This document shows positions 42,777 through 51,439 of a stretch of DNA of 55,079 bases, in pieces. Every line of letters starts with the position of its first letter. Positions within the stretch are counted from its first letter, which is position 1. Source of the DNA: an uncultured Opitutia bacterium (GTDB taxonomy: Bacteria > Verrucomicrobiota > Verrucomicrobiia > Opitutales > Opitutaceae). Both the position numbers and the translations under genes were made by a program. The notes beneath the pieces were generated by a model. That model was not told the origin of the DNA. It saw only the letters and a list, made by a program, of their open reading frames with translations, and ran no database searches. Location of the stretch: positions 1 through 55,079 of the forward strand of contig CAIMAQ010000116.1 in assembly GCA_903839035.1 (NCBI GenBank), in the 5' to 3' direction.

Positions 42777-45743
42777 TCATGGGCGCGTACACACGATCTC
42801 GACTTCGGTGAGGCTCGGGGAGTTGCCACCGTCCGGGGCGGTCAGCACCGCGCGGTAGGCCAGCCAGCGGTGTGGCGCCGCCCTACCCGCCAAGGTGGCC
42901 CCGGAGACCGTATAATAGGAATCCGCTCCGTCCGGCCCGGACCATTTGGCCGTGGCGAGCTCCGCGGCCGACGCGGCCGTGCGGATCTGGAACTTGACGC
43001 CGGTTCCCAGACCCGTCTCGGCTTTCCACTGCAGCCGGCTGAAGGTCCCGCCCTTGACCACCTCGATTGGCGACGAGACATAGTCCCACTCGAAGCGGCG
43101 CGTGTAGAGGTTGCCGGCGTCGACCATCGCATCAAGATGCGACCCGATCGTCGGGAGGTTGGTCCGGTGGGTGAGGGAGTAACCCTGGGCCCCGCCCCAA
43201 TAGATGTTGGTGCCGCTGAGATGGCTGAAATTCTTCTGGTGGTTGGTGATCACCAGGTCGGGCCAGCCGTCGTGATTCAGGTCCAGCGCATCGATCGCCG
43301 AGGATGACGCGGCGTCGAGAAAGGTCCGCCGCTTCTCGCTGAAGCCCCGCGTGCCGTCGCCCCAGTAAATCATCGCGGGCAACTCGCGCGTGGTGTCCGC
43401 CATGTAGCTGGTGAAAGCGAGGTCGAGGTGCCCGTCGCGATTGAGATCCGCCACGGTCACATCCAGCGCGTTGTAAGTCTCGATCTGGCTCCGGGCCTTG
43501 AAGGCGCCGTCCGGACTGCCCCAATAGATGTAAGAGTAGCTGTTGCGGGTCGTCCCCTGCACTCCCGTGCCACCGACGACCGGCTGGCCGGGCAGGCGTT
43601 TGCCCATCACCCCGCTGGTAAACACCACATCCAGCCAACCGTCGCCATCGAGGTCCGCCACCGCGGCCTGGCTGGCGCCGTTCGACTCCAGCGTGGTCAC
43701 GCGGGCCGACGCATAACCCTTGGGCCCGCCCCAGCGGATCTCGGAGCGACCGATGTCGAGCAGCGGGAAAATCAGGTCGAGGGAGCCGTCCTTGTTCAGG
43801 TCGGCGATCGTCAGGGCCGTCGAACCGGTCGTGCCGGGGCTGCCGGGCAACGTGAACGCCTCGGTCCGGACGGTTTTGAAATGCTGATCGCTCCCGTAAA
43901 CCAGAATCGCCTGCGGTCCACTCGCCTTCGTGCTGCGGCCGAGCCGGCCGACGCAGACCAGGTCGAGATACCCGTCGCCATCCAAGTCCGCCACCCCGAG
44001 CGCCGAAATATTGTCACCGCCCGGCAACGATGCGATGGGCACTTCAGTCCGGTTATTGGCGTCGAATCCCGTTGCGCTCCCCCACCAGATCCACGGGTGC
44101 CCCGCCGTCACCAGCACCAGGTCGGGATAGCCATCGTCGTCGAGGTCGGCCACCGTGTACATCATGTAGCCGCCGGGGAACAGCTGCGTCACGGAGTTGC
44201 TGGAATAATGATGCGCCTTGTTGCCCCAATAAATTGATGTGGGCAGGCTCCTTTCGCCGCTGCCGGAAAGATGGTTCATCAGGACCACGTCCGGATGGCC
44301 GTCGCGGTCGAGGTCCGCGACCCCAACCCCGATCGCGGCAAATGCCTGCAGGTCCTTGCGACGGTCATCGGAAAAGCCCTCTCCGCTGCCCCAGAAAATC
44401 TGCGCGGGCACGCCCTGGCTGGGATTAACGTTGCCAAACACGAGGTCGGGGAATCCGTCGCTGTTCAAATCCGCCGCCTTCACCGCCATGGCCGCGAGCG
44501 TGCACAACGAGGTCGTCCGCCCGGTGCTGAACCCGTTCGCCTGACCCCAGTAGATCGTCGACTTGGGCGGGACCGCTCCCGTCCCGGCGTTGGCCACGAC
44601 AAGGTCAACGCGGCCGTCCTTGTTCAGGTCGGCGGCTTCGAGCCCGAAGCAGTTGTCCGCCGGCAGGTCGGCCGCGCGCTTGGGATCCAGCCCGGTCTTC
44701 GACCCAAGAAAAACGACCGCATTCCGCGTGCCCGCAACAACGAGATCCGTGAGCCCGTCGCCATTCAGATCGGACGCGAGGAGCGTATTCATCTCGATCG
44801 TGCGCTGGTCGGCCTTCCCCGCCGGATCGCCCAGTGGGAGGACTTCGCGCGAGTCTGGGGCGAACTTGCCGGTGCCATCGCCCCAGTAGACGTATACGCT
44901 CTGCTCCGCGCGGAGATTGTTGACGAAGGCGAGATCAAGATGCCCGTCGCCGTTGAAGTCGCCGACGGTGACATCCGCGGCGCAGATCGTGGGCAGCGAG
45001 GATCGGTGCGTCGGGTCGAAGCCGGTCGGATGCCCCCAGTAGATGAAGGACTCGAGATTATTGATCATCGGCCCGAAGCGGACATCGAACCCGCGTTCGT
45101 AGCCCTGGTTGGCGAGCACAACGTCCGGCAAGCCGTCCTCGTTCAGGTCGCCCACCGCAATGCCGCTGGCGATGTAGGCCGGGAGCACCGTGCGGTCGCT
45201 TTCCCGAAAACCCTGCGCGCTGCCCCAGTAGATGTAGGCCGGCATGTCCTGCCGGAAATTGTGCATCATGTTCCCCGAAACGATGTCGAGGAAACCGTCG
45301 TGATTGAGATCGGCGATCTGGCAACGCCCGCCGCCGAGGCTCGGCAGCCAGGTGACTTTCTTCAGCGCCTGCGACGCATGTTTCAGCAGGGTGTAGTCGG
45401 AGCGGTATTGCGGGAGTTCCGGCTGCAGCGACTCGGGGCCGTCCGGCCCGCCCCAGTAGATCATCGAATCGGGGGCATAGTCGTGATTGTGGTCTTGAGT
45501 GAAGATCAGGTCGAGTTCGCCATCCCGGTTCAGGTCCCACCGGTGGATTGTCTCGATCTTGCCCTTGGCCGAGACGTAGGTGTTCGCCCCGGCATCGCCG
45601 AAAGTTCCTTGCCGGAAACCCTCGAAGCCTTGGTGGATGATGGACAACTGCTCCCCGGCGTGCGCCAAAGATACAGATCCGCTCGAAGCGAGGAGCAGCG
45701 TCAGGCCGACCCCAAGCAGGCAATTCTTTGTGGGGATATTCAT
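42777..45743 (-). CDS. secreted FG-GAP/VCBS repeat protein with 14 calcium-binding-type repeats
   Basis: The 988-residue protein has a Sec signal (ending SLAHAGEQ) and fourteen repeats of the form D-x-N/D-x-DG-x-x-D-L/V-V followed by a YWG segment; examples are DLNRDGELDLIF, DLNHDGFLDIV, DFNGDGHLDLAF, DLDDDGYPDLVL and DLNHDGWPDLVI. Fourteen would suit two seven-bladed integrin-like propellers with DxDxDG calcium loops. The last ~110 residues form a separate domain shared with the small secreted protein at 15581-16075. Such proteins usually bind carbohydrate, protein or surface partners outside the cell. It is the first gene of block D, after the terminator that follows the TonB receptor gene. 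Confidence 0.87.
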   Translation of the reverse strand: MNIPTKNCLLGVGLTLLLASSGSVSLAHAGEQLSIIHQGFEGFRQGTFGDAGANTYVSAKGKIETIHRWDLNRDGELDLIFTQDHNHDYAPDSMIYWGGPDGPESLQPELPQYRSDYTLLKHASQALKKVTWLPSLGGGRCQIADLNHDGFLDIVSGNMMHNFRQDMPAYIYWGSAQGFRESDRTVLPAYIASGIAVGDLNEDGLPDVVLANQGYERGFDVRFGPMINNLESFIYWGHPTGFDPTHRSSLPTICAADVTVGDFNGDGHLDLAFVNNLRAEQSVYVYWGDGTGKFAPDSREVLPLGDPAGKADQRTIEMNTLLASDLNGDGLTDLVVAGTRNAVVFLGSKTGLDPKRAADLPADNCFGLEAADLNKDGRVDLVVANAGTGAVPPKSTIYWGQANGFSTGRTTSLCTLAAMAVKAADLNSDGFPDLVFGNVNPSQGVPAQIFWGSGEGFSDDRRKDLQAFAAIGVGVADLDRDGHPDVVLMNHLSGSGERSLPTSIYWGNKAHHYSSNSVTQLFPGGYMMYTVADLDDDGYPDLVLVTAGHPWIWWGSATGFDANNRTEVPIASLPGGDNISALGVADLDGDGYLDLVCVGRLGRSTKASGPQAILVYGSDQHFKTVRTEAFTLPGSPGTTGSTALTIADLNKDGSLDLIFPLLDIGRSEIRWGGPKGYASARVTTLESNGASQAAVADLDGDGWLDVVFTSGVMGKRLPGQPVVGGTGVQGTTRNSYSYIYWGSPDGAFKARSQIETYNALDVTVADLNRDGHLDLAFTSYMADTTRELPAMIYWGDGTRGFSEKRRTFLDAASSSAIDALDLNHDGWPDLVITNHQKNFSHLSGTNIYWGGAQGYSLTHRTNLPTIGSHLDAMVDAGNLYTRRFEWDYVSSPIEVVKGGTFSRLQWKAETGLGTGVKFQIRTAASAAELATAKWSGPDGADSYYTVSGATLAGRAAPHRWLAYRAVLTAPDGGNSPSLTEVEIVCTRP

Positions 45744-45903
45744 CGGGTATGCAGGCTGAAACCACCCAAGTTCGGCGATCTTAATCCGCCGGTGTTGGCG
45801 TTGCCTTGGTCTCTACGTTTCCGTCTCTACGATTCCAAACGCTGGCGGACTGAAGGTGGCGCCGGAAGCGGGTCCGCGCGAACCGCCCGGGCGACTTTGC
45901 AAG

Positions 45904-45949
45904 TTGAAAAGAAAATCAGCGTAGGCGGCCCGTGCGGCCCACGCTGATT
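45904..45949 (-). terminator. intrinsic terminator of the TonB receptor gene
   Basis: AATCAGCGT (45914-45922) pairs with ACGCTGATT (45941-45949) in a nine-base stem. Read on the minus strand, the hairpin is followed by a T-rich tract (TTTTCTTTTC). It lies 78 bases past the TonB receptor stop and 161 bases before the FG-GAP gene start, so it should separate the receptor transcript from block D. Confidence 0.8.
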
Positions 45950-46026
45950 GGGAAACCAAAAAATAACCCGGAAATGCCCGCCCATCCGCCATGGTGTGCG
46001 TCGGGGCGGGCATCCGCGGGGCTAGC

Positions 46027-48261
46027 TTACCACTTGTACTTGACCGCAAGCATCCCGTCAAAGCCGGGCTCCGTCTGCACGAGGCCGTTGGCCGCGATGG
46101 CGACGATGTAGCGCTGGTCTGTGATGTTGTTCAGGTTGAGCTGGACGCTCCAGTGTTTGCCCCAGGAGTAGCGGGTGAAGACGTTGTAGGTCGCCGGGAA
46201 GTCGATCCAGAAGTTCGCGTTGCGCTTCTTCGTTTGGTCAAAGTAGGTCGCGCCGACCATGAAGCCCTCCAACGGACCGCTGGTCCACGCATACTTGGCC
46301 ATGAGGCTGGTCTTCTTTGGCACAAAGTCGGCCGCCATGAGGGTTTTGTCGGCCGCGGTCTGCGACTTGCCATCGGCATACGTGCCGAGGAGGTCGAAGT
46401 TGCCGGTGGACGCGCTGTAGCGCATGCCGTATTCGAGTTCCCAACCTTGGGCCAGGTCGGCCGCGGACTCCACGACGCCGACCGAACCCGGCGGGATGCC
46501 CTCGGGCAGGACGCCGAAGGTACGGACGTGGGTGAGCGACATGTCGTAGTGGGCATAGGAACCATAGACGCTTAGCCCGTTTTCGAAGTTGTGGTCCACT
46601 TTCACGCCGAACTCCTTCATCTTGCCCTCTTGGGTGCTGAGCGGGGCGCCGAGGCCGTCATTGCCGGCAAAGCGGTCGGTGAAGCCAATCTGGGGGAAGG
46701 CGTTGGAAGAATCCGTCCAGTAGGCCGAGATCGACTTAATGGGGCGAATCACGATGCCGTACTTGTGGGTCTTGAACTGCTTGTCCGGGTTGTCCGTGAC
46801 CACACCGGTAAGGTTGTTCCTTGTCGTGCCGCCCGGCAGGAACCAGCGGTAGCCACCCACGAGGATCACCTTGTCCTGCAGGAATGAGAGGTTCTCCTGG
46901 AAGTAATAAGAGAGGGTCAGCGGCCGGCTGATGGACTGGGAAGTGTTCGGCAGGCCGGCGCCGGGGCGCGGCGAGGCAAACCAGACATCGTCCGTGGCGG
47001 AGAAGTTGATGGCGGCCGTGTCAATGCTCGGCATCGAATTCACCGACTGGTCCTGGCGCTGGAAAGTCGACGAGGCGTCAAAGCCCGCCGTCGAATCGAG
47101 CGTGAAGGCCGTGAGCGGCAACTTGTGCGTAACGTCACCCTGGATGTTATTCGTGTAATTGTCGATCGCCAGCGGGATGTCCTGACGCAGCAGGGTGTGG
47201 TTGTCGGCCGTGATCGTGATGCCGCGGACAATGCGGCGGCGATCGACTAGGTTGCCACCGAAGTAATAGAGCCGCAGGTCCGTATTCTCCGTGAGCTTCG
47301 TCAGGAAGGTCGCGTCAACGAAGCTGTCCTGGTTCTTCCAAAACGCGTCCTTGCTGCGCCCGGGAGAGAAACCCTTCGGCGAATACTGGTTCAATTTCGC
47401 CACCATCGGGGACGTGGTCGCACCCAGCGTCGTGTTGTAGTCGAGGAAGTCCTCCCAGTAGAAATATCCGTTGTCCTTGAAATAGTACCCGTTGATCAGG
47501 AGGCTCGTGTTCGAGCCGAAATAGAACGAGATGCCGGCGCCGAGGAATTTCTGGTCCTCATTCTCGATTTCCTTGTCCTTATCCGCATTCAGGTAGCCGA
47601 CGGTCAGGCGGTAGTCGATCTTCAGGCCGTCCGACGAATAGGCTGGGCCGCCCACGTTCGCGGCCAGGCGGACGTAGTTGTGCTTCGAAAACGTCGTCTG
47701 GACATCGCCCGACGGCTTGTCGCTCGGCTTGACTGTGACCAAGTTTACACCGCCGCCGAGAAAGCTGTTGTTGCCGAGTAGCATGGCGCCCGGGCCCTTG
47801 ATCACTTCGACGCGCTCGACATCAAACATCGGGTTGCGCTTGAAGCCGACCTTGGTCACGCCGTCCCGCAGTGAGGACGTGGTGCGGAAACCGCGGATAT
47901 TCACGTCGTCGTTGATGGTCTGATTCTGCGTCACACCCGCGACACCGAACTGCAGGACTTCATGGACCTCCACCGCATTCAGGTCGTCCATCTGCTCCTT
48001 GTTGATGATCGAAATGGATCCCGGCAGTTCCATCAGGTTCTTGGCCGTGCGGCTGCCCACCAGAGTCTGCTCCGTGCGGTACCCCTTGTCGTTCTTCGAG
48101 GACACAACGAAGGGGGTCATCTTGACGACTGCAGGGTCCTCCTTCGGTTTCTCGGTGGGCACAGGAGCGGCTTGCGCGAATGCGGTCAGGGAGGCGGCCA
48201 AGAAAGCCGCGCACGTGGTGAATTTCCGCCAGAGGGAGGCGGAGGGGAGGGTATGGTTCAT
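46027..48261 (-). CDS. TonB-dependent outer-membrane receptor
   Basis: The 744-residue protein has a signal peptide (to about AFAQAAP), a short pre-plug motif VVKMTPFVVSSKNDKGY typical of Opitutaceae receptors, then the plug (LPGSISIINKEQMDDLNAVE, VNIRGFRTTSSLRDGV, VERVEVIKGPGAMLLGNNSF) and a 22-strand-type barrel. The chain ends in an aromatic residue (MLAVKYKW) as outer-membrane proteins do. No SusD-like partner is adjacent, so this is not a Bacteroidota SusCD pair. It may import oligosaccharides released by the secreted enzymes, though siderophore uptake cannot be excluded from sequence alone. A putative operator lies in its promoter (48294-48305). Confidence 0.93.
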   Translation of the reverse strand: MNHTLPSASLWRKFTTCAAFLAASLTAFAQAAPVPTEKPKEDPAVVKMTPFVVSSKNDKGYRTEQTLVGSRTAKNLMELPGSISIINKEQMDDLNAVEVHEVLQFGVAGVTQNQTINDDVNIRGFRTTSSLRDGVTKVGFKRNPMFDVERVEVIKGPGAMLLGNNSFLGGGVNLVTVKPSDKPSGDVQTTFSKHNYVRLAANVGGPAYSSDGLKIDYRLTVGYLNADKDKEIENEDQKFLGAGISFYFGSNTSLLINGYYFKDNGYFYWEDFLDYNTTLGATTSPMVAKLNQYSPKGFSPGRSKDAFWKNQDSFVDATFLTKLTENTDLRLYYFGGNLVDRRRIVRGITITADNHTLLRQDIPLAIDNYTNNIQGDVTHKLPLTAFTLDSTAGFDASSTFQRQDQSVNSMPSIDTAAINFSATDDVWFASPRPGAGLPNTSQSISRPLTLSYYFQENLSFLQDKVILVGGYRWFLPGGTTRNNLTGVVTDNPDKQFKTHKYGIVIRPIKSISAYWTDSSNAFPQIGFTDRFAGNDGLGAPLSTQEGKMKEFGVKVDHNFENGLSVYGSYAHYDMSLTHVRTFGVLPEGIPPGSVGVVESAADLAQGWELEYGMRYSASTGNFDLLGTYADGKSQTAADKTLMAADFVPKKTSLMAKYAWTSGPLEGFMVGATYFDQTKKRNANFWIDFPATYNVFTRYSWGKHWSVQLNLNNITDQRYIVAIAANGLVQTEPGFDGMLAVKYKW

Positions 48262-48600
48262 GGGGTGGTGGTTACTGAATAAAGCAGCACTGCATACAAA
48301 AGTATATGCCTGTGCTTCTAGTCAAACACTATTAGGATGCAGTGTGTCTAACTATTAGTCCGCCGTGTGCTTAAATTTGAGCCCGCGGCGGCATTTGTGC
48401 CCAATGATTTCGTTTTCCGCGCCCGCCCAAGCCCCCGGTTTCAACCTCAGCGGAGGCCCCCTGCCCCGCCGGGAGCAGGCAATCTCCCCAAAGGGGTGCG
48501 CCACCCGTGGATGGCCCCGGCAACGCCAAAACGCCCGTTCACCCTTGAATCGCCTCCCCCCGCGGGGAGGATAACTCAACCCGGTTCCTCCCGGCCCGCG
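48262..48600. other. 339-base intergenic region between the TonB receptor and GntR genes
   Basis: This gap holds no convincing gene. On the minus strand a TTGACT hexamer (48325-48320) lies upstream of an AT-rich box, TATACTTTTG, but the spacing to the best -10-like hexamers is 13-15 bases, shorter than usual. Direct repeats ACTATTAG occur at 48328-48335 and 48351-48358. A GC-rich hairpin CCTCCCC/GGGGAGG (48553-48570) lies 30 bases past the GntR gene stop; it lacks a T-run, so terminator function is uncertain. Confidence 0.45.
48294..48308. promoter_or_regulatory. candidate operator in the TonB receptor promoter
   Basis: ATACAAAAGTAT (48294-48305) is an inverted repeat, ATAC/GTAT, flanked by GC on the left and ATGC on the right. 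It overlaps the likely -10 region and lies 33 bases upstream of the receptor ATG. It differs at only two positions from ATACAAGTGTAT at 24756-24767. Binding by the adjacent GntR protein is an inference. Confidence 0.4.
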
Positions 48601-49359
48601 TCAGCCGCTGTATACGAGCTCTTCGTCGGTCAACTGTCGGGACATGAGGCTGCTGCCGGTCTGCGCCATCACGCGCAGACTCTTGTCGATGATATCCTGA
48701 ATATGACGCTCCATCGCGTCCTTTGCGCCCGCGGCATCGCCGCGGGCGATCGCGTCATAAATCTCGTCGTGACTGACCAGCACCTTGCGCCGGTTCTCGT
48801 CGCGCTCCGCCTTCGTCGCCTGCTGGACCGGGGTGCCAGCCCCGGAGTTCACCGGGCCAAATACAATGCGATTCACGAGGTGCAGCCGCAAAATCTCGTT
48901 TTTCATCAAGTCGTTCTTCGCCGCCGCCATGATCGCGATGTGAAAGCGCACATCCTCCCGCACCAGCTCAGCCTTCAGGGCGGGCTCGTCCTTCGCGGCG
49001 ATGATCCGTCCCGTCAGGCCCCGCATGGCCTCAAGGGCAAACTTGATTTCCCGCAGGTCCGACTGGCTGTGGTTCAACGCCGCCAGCCCCGTCGCGTGCC
49101 CTTCGAGGGCCAGTCGCATGTCGCACATTTCCCGAAATTCCTTCACGTCCATTTTCTTCACGCTCGCTCCCAGGTGCGCCCGGATGCTGACCAACCCGTC
49201 CGCCTTGAGCTTGTGCAAGGCCTCCCGCACCGGCGTCCGGCTCACCCCGACCTCCCCGGAAAGTTCCTCGGTCAGCAAGGCATGGCCCGGCGGGTACTCG
49301 CCGCTGAGGATCCGTTTCCTGATGTAATCGTAGGCCACATCCGAGTTGACTTTCTTCAT
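48601..49359 (-). CDS. GntR-family transcriptional regulator, FCD (FadR-like) subfamily
   Basis: The 252-residue protein has an N-terminal winged helix-turn-helix (LLTEELSGEVGVSRTPVREA, residues about 28-47) and a C-terminal FCD ligand-binding domain with metal/ligand candidates in REDVRFHIAIM, SHDEIYDAIARGD and MERHIQDI. FCD proteins are commonly repressors released by sugar acids or other carboxylates. ATG 49359 (MKKVNSD) was chosen because FCD proteins normally begin a few residues before the first helix; two upstream ATGs would include the putative operator at 49378-49385 in the coding region. It is divergent from the block E operon and downstream of nothing else, so block E is the likely main target. 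Confidence 0.9.
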   Translation of the reverse strand: MKKVNSDVAYDYIRKRILSGEYPPGHALLTEELSGEVGVSRTPVREALHKLKADGLVSIRAHLGASVKKMDVKEFREMCDMRLALEGHATGLAALNHSQSDLREIKFALEAMRGLTGRIIAAKDEPALKAELVREDVRFHIAIMAAAKNDLMKNEILRLHLVNRIVFGPVNSGAGTPVQQATKAERDENRRKVLVSHDEIYDAIARGDAAGAKDAMERHIQDIIDKSLRVMAQTGSSLMSRQLTDEELVYSG

Positions 49360-49374
49360 GCCGCCACGAAATGC

Positions 49375-49395
49375 GCTTGTATACAGGTTGCAAGC
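49375..49395. promoter_or_regulatory. TGTATACA operator candidate between GntR and block E
   Basis: TGTATACA (49378-49385) is a perfect palindrome matching the GTATAC core used by several FCD GntR regulators, framed by a GCTTG/CAAGC inverted repeat (49375-49379 and 49391-49395). It lies 18 bases upstream of the GntR ATG and about 80 upstream of the first block E gene, a typical autoregulatory position. Confidence 0.5.
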
Positions 49396-49467
49396 TTTCA
49401 GCATGGGCCCCCGCGACCGCATCCCGCCGGGCCGGTAAGCTCACAAAACACTCCACCCACCCTTTTC

Positions 49468-50472
49468 ATGGCCAGACACTCAGTACTCGTGATTGGTTGC
49501 GGTAGCATCGGTGAGCGCCATTTGCGGTGCTTTCAGAAAACCGGCCGGGCTGACGTCACGGCCTGCGACGCCAATCCCGCCCTGCTACAGAAAATGAAGG
49601 ACACCTACCAGGTGCCCGTCATCACCGACTGGCAGACCGCCTTAGCCGGCAAGTTTGACGCGGTCGTGATCTGCACGCCGGCCCCGCTCCACATCCCGAT
49701 GGCGACCCAGGCGCTGGACGCCGGCCGGCATGTGCTCGTGGAAAAGCCGCTTTCCCAGAGTCTCGAGGGTCTCGACGGCCTGTTCAAGGCCCGCGACCGT
49801 TCCGGTCGCCAGTTGGCGGTGGCCTACGTGCTTCACATCTATGCCATCCTGGCAGAAGCCCGGGAATTCATCCGTCGGGGCGATTTCGGTCCTGTCCGCC
49901 AAGCCACCGTCATCACCGGCCAGTCGTTCCCTTTTTTCCGCCCGGCCTACGCCCAGACCTACTACCGCGACCACCGCACCGGCGGCGGCGCGATCCAGGA
50001 TGCGCTCACCCACAGCGTCAACTGGGTGGAGAGCATCCTCGGACCCAGCGAGAGCGTCCTCTGCGATTGCGACCATCTCGAGCTACCCGGCGTCGAGGTC
50101 GAGGATACGGCTCACGTCTCCACCCGCCACGCCAACGCCATGGCCACGTTTGCCATCAACCAGTTTCAGGCGCCCAATGAGACCACGTACCAGTTCAACA
50201 CCGCGCTCGGCAGTGTGAAAATCGAGATGCACCAGGCGCGCTGGGGCACCTATGCAAAGGATAGCGGCGCCTGGACCTGGCACGACATGCCCCCGGTCGA
50301 GCGCGACACTCCCTTCGTCAATCAGGCCAACGCCTTTCTCGACCAGCTTGAGGGCCAGCCTTCGCGGCTCTGCTCCCTGGAGGCCGCCGCCCACACCTTG
50401 CGCTTCAACCTCGCCGCCCTTGCCTCCGCCAAGTCTGGCGCCCGCGTGGTCTGCGCCTCCCTCCATGCCTAA
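49468..50472 (+). CDS. Gfo/Idh/MocA-family oxidoreductase
   Basis: The 334-residue protein has the NAD(P) loop GCGSIGERH (residues 10-18), the conserved Lys93 in VEKPLS, and the catalytic-type segment GGGAIQDALTHSVNW with Asp178 and His182. Members oxidise sugars, inositols or related polyols at a ring hydroxyl. It is the first gene of block E, divergent from the GntR gene, and its last eight bases overlap the start of the next oxidoreductase. ATG 49468 is supported by the canonical N-terminal Rossmann strand immediately after it. Confidence 0.9.
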   Translation: MARHSVLVIGCGSIGERHLRCFQKTGRADVTACDANPALLQKMKDTYQVPVITDWQTALAGKFDAVVICTPAPLHIPMATQALDAGRHVLVEKPLSQSLEGLDGLFKARDRSGRQLAVAYVLHIYAILAEAREFIRRGDFGPVRQATVITGQSFPFFRPAYAQTYYRDHRTGGGAIQDALTHSVNWVESILGPSESVLCDCDHLELPGVEVEDTAHVSTRHANAMATFAINQFQAPNETTYQFNTALGSVKIEMHQARWGTYAKDSGAWTWHDMPPVERDTPFVNQANAFLDQLEGQPSRLCSLEAAAHTLRFNLAALASAKSGARVVCASLHA

Positions 50473-51439
50473 GCCCGCCCCCACCCCGGCCGCTCCCCTT
50501 CGCCTTGCGATGCTGGGCATGATCGCGGGCAACGGCCACCCGTACTCCTGGTCGGCCATCATCAACGGCTATGACCGCGCGGCCATGGCCCAGTGTCCCT
50601 ACGCCGGCATCCCCGTTTACCTCGGCGCCCAGCCGCATGAGTCCGTCCGCGTCCCGGGCGTGCAGGTCACCCATCTTTGGACGGACAATCCCGCCGAGGC
50701 CCCGGCGGTCGCGCAGGCCGCGCTCATTCCCCACGTGGTCGCCCGACCCGAGGACGTCATCGGTCACGTCGACGCCGTCTTGGTCTCGACCGATGACGGC
50801 ACCGACCACGTGCGGCGCGCCCGCCCGTTCGTCGAAGCCGGCCTGCCGGTGTTCATCGACAAGCCCCTCGCCACCACCATCGACGAACTGCGCACGTTCG
50901 TGGCGTGGAGAAAGGCCGGCGCCCGTATCCTTTCCTCGAGCGGCATGCGTTACGCGCCGGAACTGACCCAGCTGATCGCGAACCGCGATGCGCTCGGCGA
51001 CCTGCGCTGGCTCTCATTCGTGTCAATCAAGACCTGGGACCGCTACGGCATCCACGTCCTCGAGCCCGTCTTTCGCCTGCTCGGCCCAGGCTTTATCTCG
51101 GTTCGCCTCGAAACACAGCCGGGCCTCGAGGTGGCCCACCTCCTGCATCGCAGCGGCGTGCAGGTGACGCTCCCCATCATCTACGACGGCGGCCCCGCGT
51201 TCGGAACCGGCCAGGTCTGCGGCACCAAGGGTCAGACCACGGTGCGTTTCGCCGACACGTACAACGCCTTCCGTAACCAGCTGCTCAGCTTCATCGATTT
51301 TGTCCGGAGCGGGCAGGATCCCTATCCCTTCGCGGACACCGTCGAGATGATGTGCGTCATCATCGCCGGCATCCGCAGCCGCACCGAAAACTCCCGGCGC
51401 GTCGACGTCTCCGAAATCTCGGCCCAGATCCCATTATGA
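50465..51439 (+). CDS. Gfo/Idh/MocA-like oxidoreductase, divergent N-terminus
   Basis: The 324-residue protein keeps the family plan (Lys133 in FIDKPLATTIDEL, then a C-terminal alpha/beta domain with TKGQTTVRFAD). The usual G-x-G-x-x-G loop is replaced by MLGMIAGNGHPYSWSAIING, typical of a distinct branch of these proteins found in carbohydrate loci. It may use the same cofactor with a modified binding loop. It overlaps the first oxidoreductase by eight bases and the aldolase gene by four (51436-51439). A two-step oxidation or oxidation/epimerisation with its neighbour is plausible. Confidence 0.82.
   Translation: MPKPAPTPAAPLRLAMLGMIAGNGHPYSWSAIINGYDRAAMAQCPYAGIPVYLGAQPHESVRVPGVQVTHLWTDNPAEAPAVAQAALIPHVVARPEDVIGHVDAVLVSTDDGTDHVRRARPFVEAGLPVFIDKPLATTIDELRTFVAWRKAGARILSSSGMRYAPELTQLIANRDALGDLRWLSFVSIKTWDRYGIHVLEPVFRLLGPGFISVRLETQPGLEVAHLLHRSGVQVTLPIIYDGGPAFGTGQVCGTKGQTTVRFADTYNAFRNQLLSFIDFVRSGQDPYPFADTVEMMCVIIAGIRSRTENSRRVDVSEISAQIPL

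Noticed and set aside
44271-45947. 558-codon plus-strand open frame
   Set aside because: Antisense to the FG-GAP repeats; its apparent periodicity mirrors the repeats on the other strand.
48367-49467. Long in-frame 5' extension of the first Gfo/Idh gene
   Set aside because: It runs antisense through the GntR gene; the Rossmann strand starts right after ATG 49468.
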